Source of the DNA: Glomus cerebriforme
Taxonomy: Eukaryota; Glomeromycota; Glomeromycetes; Glomerales; Glomeraceae
Reading direction: 5' to 3'
NCBI GenBank assembly: GCA_003550305.1
Contig: QKYT01000337.1
Span: 73,439 to 101,917, forward strand
DNA: 28,479 nt
Positions 22,611-28,479 of the stretch are shown here, one piece after another. A program made the translations under genes and the position numbers. The notes under the pieces are model-generated. The model worked only from the letters and a program-made list of their open reading frames with translations. It was not told the DNA's origin and searched no databases. Position 1 is the stretch's first letter. Every line of letters starts with the position of its first letter.

Positions 22611-24633
22611 ATGGGTTCTACTATGCATGTTATTGCCTTAATAGATCAAAAATCGCGTCAGAATGGCATTGATTTTGGTACGGGTAGATTTAGATATGAA
22701 GAAGGTCAATTTGGTACATTTTTATTTAAGGTTCTTCCGAGTGCGAGAGTAACAAAATATTGTCATCCTTTTTCTGAGGGTGATGTTGTTACTTTGGTGG
22801 GTCAATTTTCATATGAAACTGTGGATAAAGTAGAAGGATTTACGGGATTTACGGTAATTTTGTCTTTTTTTTATCATCATCATTATTGTCATTTTTTTTA
22901 TTAAAAAAAAAACTCTATTATTAATTTTGACTCTTTTTTTTTGGAAAATTAGTTGAATGTTTCTGTTGCAACTCCTTTCCCAGCACCATCATCGGGTTGT
23001 TGGGAACCTGAAGAAATACCACTTTCATCTCCATATTTAAGTTTTAACACTCAACCTATTTCTGGATCATTAAGACAGATAGAAAATTGTCAATTTATTC
23101 GAACAAAATCATTAATTAATAGTGGATATACGAGAAGATATATTGATTCAAGATTTAGAATAGGTTATCAAATTGATAATGATAAATGGGATAATATTGC
23201 AAGTAATTGGGATGCTTATCCACAATTTTTTATATCCGGATTTTTTCTTTATGTTGATAATGGAGAAGTACATATTGAAGCTACAGAAATTGAATTAGAT
23301 CCATCAACTAAAAGAAAAAATTCAAATTTATTAAATTCATCAAATTCAACAGTACCTGGTGTGAGCCCTTTAGCAAAAAATTTGGCCCGTTTACTTGAAC
23401 AAGAAAAAAATTCATTTTCAATATCATCATCAGGAATTTTTGGTAAAAATTATTTTGAACAGAATTCGACAAAATTATCATCAGAAAAAAAATCTATATC
23501 ACTACGTCCTTTAGCACCAAAAAATGCATCAAGTTCATTACAACAATCACAAAATCAATCCGGTTCACAATCAGATTCAACTAATGCAGATACTATAAAA
23601 GATTTATTGAAAGGTTTACAAGCACTTCATAGAATGGGTAATCACATTCCTGGTCAATCAAATTCACATATACAATTATTTCAACATGCACCAGAACAAC
23701 AACCATCAGCGGAACAAATCGCCGAATTAATCGCTGATCAAGGTACGCGTCAAGACTTAAGCCCTCTTGCCGTAGGAGTCCACTCTAAAGTAAGATTATT
23801 TCATCTAAATTTATGTTTCATATCTTTTAATACCTTTATATCTGTTTGAATACTCAGATTTTTATCCTGTTTCGATACGGAATTGGCAAAATGATCAACC
23901 AATTTCTCCACAGCTTCCTTCTTATTCTGTTTGGCCATTACAAGGTCAAGAAACTGTTATATATAATCAACGTGATAAAAATTTACAAGTAGATCGTGAA
24001 AAATCATTAACACATCAAAATGAACGAGATAAACAAACACAACAACAAATAACACATCAACAAGAATTAGTGAAAAGCCCTACTCAATACGTTTCTCCTC
24101 AAAATGAAAGAGAATTAACACCATCTCAATTTGATTTAAGTCATAAAAATGATTCTGTTAAATCTTCAAGAGCAGAATCTGAATCTGGTGAATCAATGGA
24201 TCTTGATCAACAAAGTAAAAAATCGGGTAAAAAAAGTTTACCTGATGATAAAACAAAATCCGTACGTCCCACATCTCGAGCTACATTAGGAAATAGATTT
24301 ATTGTATATGAACCAAAATTCGCTCAAGAATCTGAAGGAAATAAACAAGAAGGAAATTCGGCCGGAAAGAGAGGTCGTAAATCCAAAAATATTAGTACTA
24401 CTCGTCCTGCTAAAAAAACTAAAAGTAAGAAAAATATCAATGAGTCAGATACAACGAAAACAAATCAAGAAGAACAAATGATAGATACTACAAACGAAAA
24501 TCCAAAGAATCAGAATCCTACCGATAATAAAGATTCATCAGAAAAATCTAAAAATTCATCAGAAAAATTAGAGAATACATCATCATCAAAAGATGATGAA
24601 AGAACTAATATAGATACGGAAACTGAGAATTAA
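22611..24633 (+). CDS. Protein with possible tandem OB-like domains and a basic, disordered nuclear-type tail; three exons
   Basis: Exon 1 is 22611-22853 (donor GTAATT, phase 0) and exon 2 starts at 22953. Two splice solutions for the last intron keep the frame: donor GTACGC after 23742 with acceptor CTCAG before 23858 (602 residues), or donor GTAAGA after 23789 with acceptor TTTCTCCACAG before 23914 (599 residues). Residues 1-95 (EGQFGTFLFKVLP, FSEGDVVTLVGQFSYET, LNVSVATPF) and about 145-196 (DSRFRIGYQIDND, FFISGFFLYVDNGEVHIEA) have the strand pattern of OB-type folds; this is a guess from pattern, not a recognised family. The rest is Ser/Gln/Asn-rich. The tail holds KRGRKSK, like an AT-hook core, and RPAKKTKSKK, a probable nuclear signal, followed by an acidic Ser/Lys/Glu stretch. 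A DNA- or RNA-binding nuclear role is a weak inference. Confidence 0.8.
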
Positions 24634-25947
24634 AATACATCATCAGTAAATCATAAAATTTTTAGCAAGGTACGGTAAAGTGAATTAGTGATTTTAATGT
24701 TTGTACATTATTTTTATTTAATAATATTATGAAAATTTCCAGACCCCCTTTTTTTTTCTTCTTTGGAACTGCAATTGTAATTTGGTATAGAAATTTTGTT
24801 AACCAATACTGTATTTATTTCAGTAAAGTAATATTATCTATTATCTATCATTTATATTCCGAAAAAACAAAAATACGTAAGGAATTATAACCATATTACA
24901 TTTCTTAATATCATGAATTAATGGGAAATACCATATAATTTTAAGTTAATTAGGAAAATTTTCCTTTTTAAAAAATAATTAATAATTAAGGCTTTTCTTT
25001 TAATAAAAAAAAAAAATTTCACACAGATTTAAAAAAATTGCGCTGCAATAATCTTTTTATTTATTCTGGTCATGGAGTTTTAAGTATCGGTAGTTCGGTA
25101 CTATCCTTGCTTTTGGCGGCTTACAAATCAAAATTTTAAATAACTAATCCTAGTATAGTGATGTATGGATAAGTTACGGCGAGATTTATTTGTTTCAAAT
25201 CAAATATATATGTATACTACAGTATAAAGAAAAAAAAAATAAATTCATTAATTGATTTTGTAATTGTTTAACAAAGGAACTTATGCGTTAACAATTGAAA
25301 TTTTTAAACAATTTTATACTGAAATAATGGAGATACAAAACTATAAATTGATCACTTAAACTGTCTTAGATCATTGTTAATTTCCCTCCATCTCAAATAA
25401 AGAATTTTATCATGAAACAAGAGTTTAGATCTGTCACATTGTATTTATGGCCAAAAAAAGTGGAAAAATTGAATCGTGCTATGATCAAATACCAATTTTG
25501 GTTTATAAATGCTTTGTTTACTTATAACGATTACCAGTAAAACAAGGTGATACAACATGCATGACGTTGATTACATCCAATTAAGATCCGAAAGCGTTTC
25601 TAATCTTTTTTGTTTTTTTCACGCCTCACGTACTTTGTTATATTGCAGTTTCAGAATTTTACAAACACACTTTGTTAATCTAAAAGGTTTTTAGAATAGT
25701 TATATAAGAACCCTCGGTAATGAATTTTTTTTCTTGATTTCTAATTGACCTCACTTTTTTTTTATTCGATTAGTCAGAAATCATTGATTGATTTCATTAC
25801 TCATTATATTTATTTACATTAGTTGCCTGGAGCGCTTTGTAAAATACCTACTTCATTATTATTCATATACAAAAAATTGTAAGATTTTTCTTTTTGCGAA
25901 CTTTCCAACGAACTTCCAAAAAAAGAAAAAGATAAATAAAAATAAAT
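24634..25947. other. Intergenic region, 1.3 kb, no gene seen
   Basis: AT-rich DNA without credible open frames. The last 250 bases are the presumed promoter of the secreted-protein gene, with TTATATAAG near 25699 and a T-rich stretch at 25750-25765. Confidence 0.5.
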
Positions 25948-26094
25948 ATGAGCGTGAAATTTAATTTATTTCTCATTCTTATCATCAATTTAATTGTCTT
26001 CATGGCAAGTTCAACTTGTGCTGCTCCATTAGATATTGAAAAACAAAATAACAACAAAAACAACAAAAACAACAAAAATAACAAAAATAACAAA

Positions 26095-26126
<32 letters not shown>

Positions 26127-26652
26127 CGACATTTGCAAAAATTCAAAGTTGGACAGAGGTGATGGTACGCAAAATCCTAAAGGATATTGTGTAGAAACTG
26201 TTATGGGAGAGATTCCAAGCATTGATAACATGATTTCAACATTAATCATTCAACCGGCTGATGGATCTACAATAAAAGCGAATAAGAAATTTCGTATTGA
26301 GACAATTTCCGACAATTTAATTACAGGATTCTTTTCCGATCCAATAAAAGAATATTATGTGAAACCTCAACAATTAAAAAATGGAAAAATACTTGGACAC
26401 TCTCATGTAACTGTTCAAAAATTGAATGGTAATAGTAGAAAACCTTTAAATCCAAAAGCATTTGCTTTTTTTAAAGGATTAGACCAACCTGCTAAAGATG
26501 GTATATTAAGTGTTGAAATTAAAAATGGATTACCTGTCGGTAATTATAGGATTTGCACCATCGTTTCTTCTTTTACTCATCAACCAGTTATAATGCCGAT
26601 CGCTCAAAGAGGTTCTCAAGATGATTGCATAAGGATAAAAGTTAGGAATTAA
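25948..26652 (+). CDS. Secreted fungal protein of unknown function with an Asn/Lys repeat
   Basis: A single exon of 234 residues. Residues 1-25 are a signal peptide (hydrophobic core, then SSTCA|A). Residues 34-59 are an Asn/Lys low-complexity tract. The remaining domain (60-234) is compact and looks conserved: GYCVETVMGEIPSIDNMIST, then ITGFFSDPIKEYYVKPQQL, ILGHSHVTVQKL, FAFFKGLDQPAKDGI, GLPVGNYRICTIVSSFTHQP and VIMPIAQRGSQDDC. Paired cysteines and the HQP..MP.AQRG.QDDC ending are, from memory, typical of a widespread family of secreted fungal proteins without known function; I cannot name a reaction. In arbuscular mycorrhizal fungi such a gene would be a candidate cell-wall or host-interface protein (inference). 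The frame is uninterrupted, and the Met at 25948 directly precedes the signal peptide. Confidence 0.85.
26046..26125 (+). repeat. Coding microsatellite (Asn/Lys codons)
   Basis: Tandem units close to AACAAAAAC/AACAAAAAT, ending in pure AAT, encode the Asn/Lys tract just after the signal peptide of the secreted protein. Third-position C/T changes show that the array is not freshly expanded throughout. Confidence 0.85.
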
Positions 26653-27348
26653 AATCATATATTCTTATAAATATAACGAAATGTGAATTGGTCAATTAGA
26701 ATTTTATATAACTTATTTTAATAACACAAATGCTTTATTATACAGTATTTAGTACTTGCGTATATAATCACAAATCACAATCATTTGTATAACACAATCA
26801 ATTTAATAATAAAAATCTTTATATATATAGAAGTCTATACTCAATTTTCCTTTACTGATTTGAAATCAGCCAATAAAAAACTAAGATTTTGATATAATAA
26901 AAAAAAGAATTATTAATTTTTGCCAGAATTAAAATATCATTTTAAAGGTTTATTTTGGCCTTGATAAAAATAATTAGTTGACTAATACAGTTTTAATAAG
27001 GGTTTAAACTTTAAAATTTCCCACATTGCCACAACACATCCCTTCAGATCACGTAATTTTATCTGAATTTAATTGGCTAAATATATTACTATCATATAAT
27101 TTATAACTAATTTTATTAAATAAATTTTTATTTTATTTGAAAACTGCAATCATTTGTTTATATAATAAAAAAAATACATACTTTTATTATTTTTTATTTT
27201 ATAACTCTATTGTGAACTTTAATATAAATTAAAAATTAAGAAATAATAATAATAAGATAAAGAATCACAGTAAAAAGAAAAGTTAGTACTAAAGTACTAT
27301 TACAGAGTATTATAGAATTAAAACATCACAGATAGTAATAATTATTTT
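26653..27348. other. AT-rich intergenic DNA
   Basis: 3' flank of the secreted-protein gene. No open frame or repeat structure is worth calling. Confidence 0.5.
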
Positions 27349-27812
27349 CAGATGTCCAAGAAAGTTTTTATAAAAAATAATAATAAAGGAATATTAGTAA
27401 CATTTACTAATATTTCAGAAATAAAAAAAAATCCTTTTGGCCTTTAATTACTTTTCAAAAGCTATTTTTACATGTTAAGAAGAGTTATTACAAAAAAAAA
27501 TTAAAAAAGAAATGTTAATAATGTTTAATAAAAATATTTCAGAAATAAAAAGAATTATTACAATTTCATTACCTGTTTTTACATATCCAGAAGGATTACT
27601 ATAAAAAAAAAAAATAAGAAAGGAATATTAGTAATATTTACTAATATTTTAGAAATAAAAAAAATTTTCATTACCTTTCAAAAACTGTTTTTAAATATCC
27701 AGAACTATTTTCATAAAAAAGGAACATTAATAATATCTACTAATGTTCCAGAAATAAAAAAAAATTCCTACAGTCTTATTATCTTTCAAAGCTGATTCTA
27801 GATATCCACTAA
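27349..27812. repeat. Four tandem, diverged units of about 100-120 bp, each with a hairpin
   Basis: Each unit contains an inverted repeat followed by CAGAAATAAAA, a pyrimidine-rich TTACCTTTCAAAA segment, and a TTTTTACATATCCAGAA-like end. The hairpins lie at 27388-27416, 27509-27540, 27622-27650 and 27721-27749. In units 1 and 3 the stem is GGAATATTAGTAA with a 3-base loop. Unit 4 has GGAACATTAATAA opposite CTACTAATGTTCC. Unit 2 pairs only in its outer 8 bases. There is no coding potential. Confidence 0.7.
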
Positions 27813-28164
27813 GAAAGTTGAAACATTTTTTAGAAAAAAATAAATAAAAAAAAACAAAAAAAATTACTATATTAAAAATACAGATAAGCTAATCAAATTT
27901 GTTTTTAAATTACATAATAGAAATATATTACAATGTCTTTGCATAAAATTATTATTTTCTTTAATAAATAATAATTTATCAAAAATTACAAAATATAAAT
28001 TTCATAGATCAGTATACTTATTTTTTATAATAAGTTAATTATAAAATTAATAAAATATAAAAATAATAATATTAAAGTAATTTTAAAATACATTTATTAG
28101 AATATTATATTTAATATGAATTTATTTGACAGTCATCGGAAGTTAATTTACAAATAATTCACTA

Positions 28165-28231
28165 GGTGGTGAATTTCACCTTGATTTTCATAATGCATTT
28201 AGTGTTAAATTTGGTAGTGAATTTCACCTTG
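28165..28231. repeat. Two direct copies of a palindromic 19-mer upstream of a gene start
   Basis: GGTGGTGAATTTCACCTTG at 28165-28183 and GGTAGTGAATTTCACCTTG at 28213-28231 are 48 bases apart, with one mismatch. Each contains inverted GTGAA/TTCAC arms, complete as GGTGAA/TTCACC in the first copy. They lie about 125-190 bases before the start codon at 28354 and may be regulator binding sites. Confidence 0.5.
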
Positions 28232-28353
28232 CATTAAAATTTTTTTTATCTAGTACACAAAAACGCCATTTTTTTCTTTTTGTTTTCTTTGAAGAAAAAT
28301 CCTTCTTTTCTTAGTACATTACTAATCTTTTTAAAGAAAAACTCTTCTTAATA

Positions 28354-28479
28354 ATGAATAATACTGAGTGTTTAACTTCTTTTAATAATATGGAATTTGA
28401 TAAGCTTTGTTTTAATGATTATAACAATGATTTATACAAGAATAATGATATCTTTTCATCATCTTTTAATGATAATTTT
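28354..28479 (+). CDS. 5' end of an unidentified gene, cut by the window end
   Basis: ATG at 28354 opens 42 codons without a stop up to the window edge (MNNTECLTSFNNMEFDKLCF ... SSSFNDNF). The sequence is rich in Asn, Asp, Ser and Phe, and no domain is visible yet. The more complex upstream DNA with paired palindromic repeats supports a true gene start, but the part seen is too short to identify. Confidence 0.45.
   Translation, partial: MNNTECLTSFNNMEFDKLCFNDYNNDLYKNNDIFSSSFNDNF

Noticed and set aside
25863..26249. 128-codon minus-strand frame with a leucine-rich hydrophobic stretch
   Set aside because: The Leu/Phe run is the antisense of the Asn/Lys codon repeat in the secreted-protein gene.
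27349..27812. Possible CRISPR-like array because of regularly spaced hairpin repeats
   Set aside because: Units are diverged, the spacing segments are also repeated, and the genome is eukaryotic; it is a tandem repeat, not an array with unique spacers.

Overview
The window is strongly AT-rich nuclear DNA of a filamentous fungus. Genes are split by short introns (about 70-170 bp) with GT..AG ends, long A/T homopolymers are common, and intact fungal genes (GH47 mannosidase, Gcn4-like bZIP, NAT9-type acetyltransferase, secreted fungal-type proteins) alternate with transposon debris. The base composition and the relics of lineage-expanded gene families resemble an arbuscular mycorrhizal fungus such as Rhizophagus. 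That assignment is an inference from memory, not a database result.

Layout. Bases 1-365 are a nearly perfect foldback (MITE-like) element. Bases 366-4010 hold no intact gene, only decayed coding-like pieces. A Gcn4/CPC1-like bZIP factor (4011-5012, minus) follows, then a secreted CAP-domain protein with three exons (6463-7116, minus). Bases 7117-16861 are an accessory, gene-poor block: two decayed foldback repeats, two divergently oriented pseudogenes (about 9795-10800 minus and 11155-12590 plus), one precisely bounded Tc1/mariner-type transposon with a dead transposase (12627-14235, TA duplication), and a hAT-type transposase relic (about 14560-15060, minus).

Bases 16862-26652 are the gene-rich part: a GH47 alpha-mannosidase (three exons, minus), an ASCH-domain protein (minus) head-to-head with a NAT9-like GNAT acetyltransferase (plus; start codons about 100 bp apart), a three-exon protein with possible OB-like domains and a nuclear-looking tail (plus), and a secreted protein carrying an Asn/Lys repeat (plus). 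The last 1.8 kb is AT-rich. It holds four tandem hairpin-containing repeats, a pair of palindromic direct repeats, and the 5' end of a gene that runs off the window.

The intact genes are ordinary single-copy functions (amino-acid control transcription factor, glycoprotein trimming, acetylation, secreted proteins) with no evidence that they form one pathway. I see no operon-like or defence-like cassette. The most unusual structures are the tandem hairpin repeats with a compensatory base change (27388-27749), the two equally in-frame splice solutions of the 22611-24633 gene, and the odd first intron of the NAT9-like gene.
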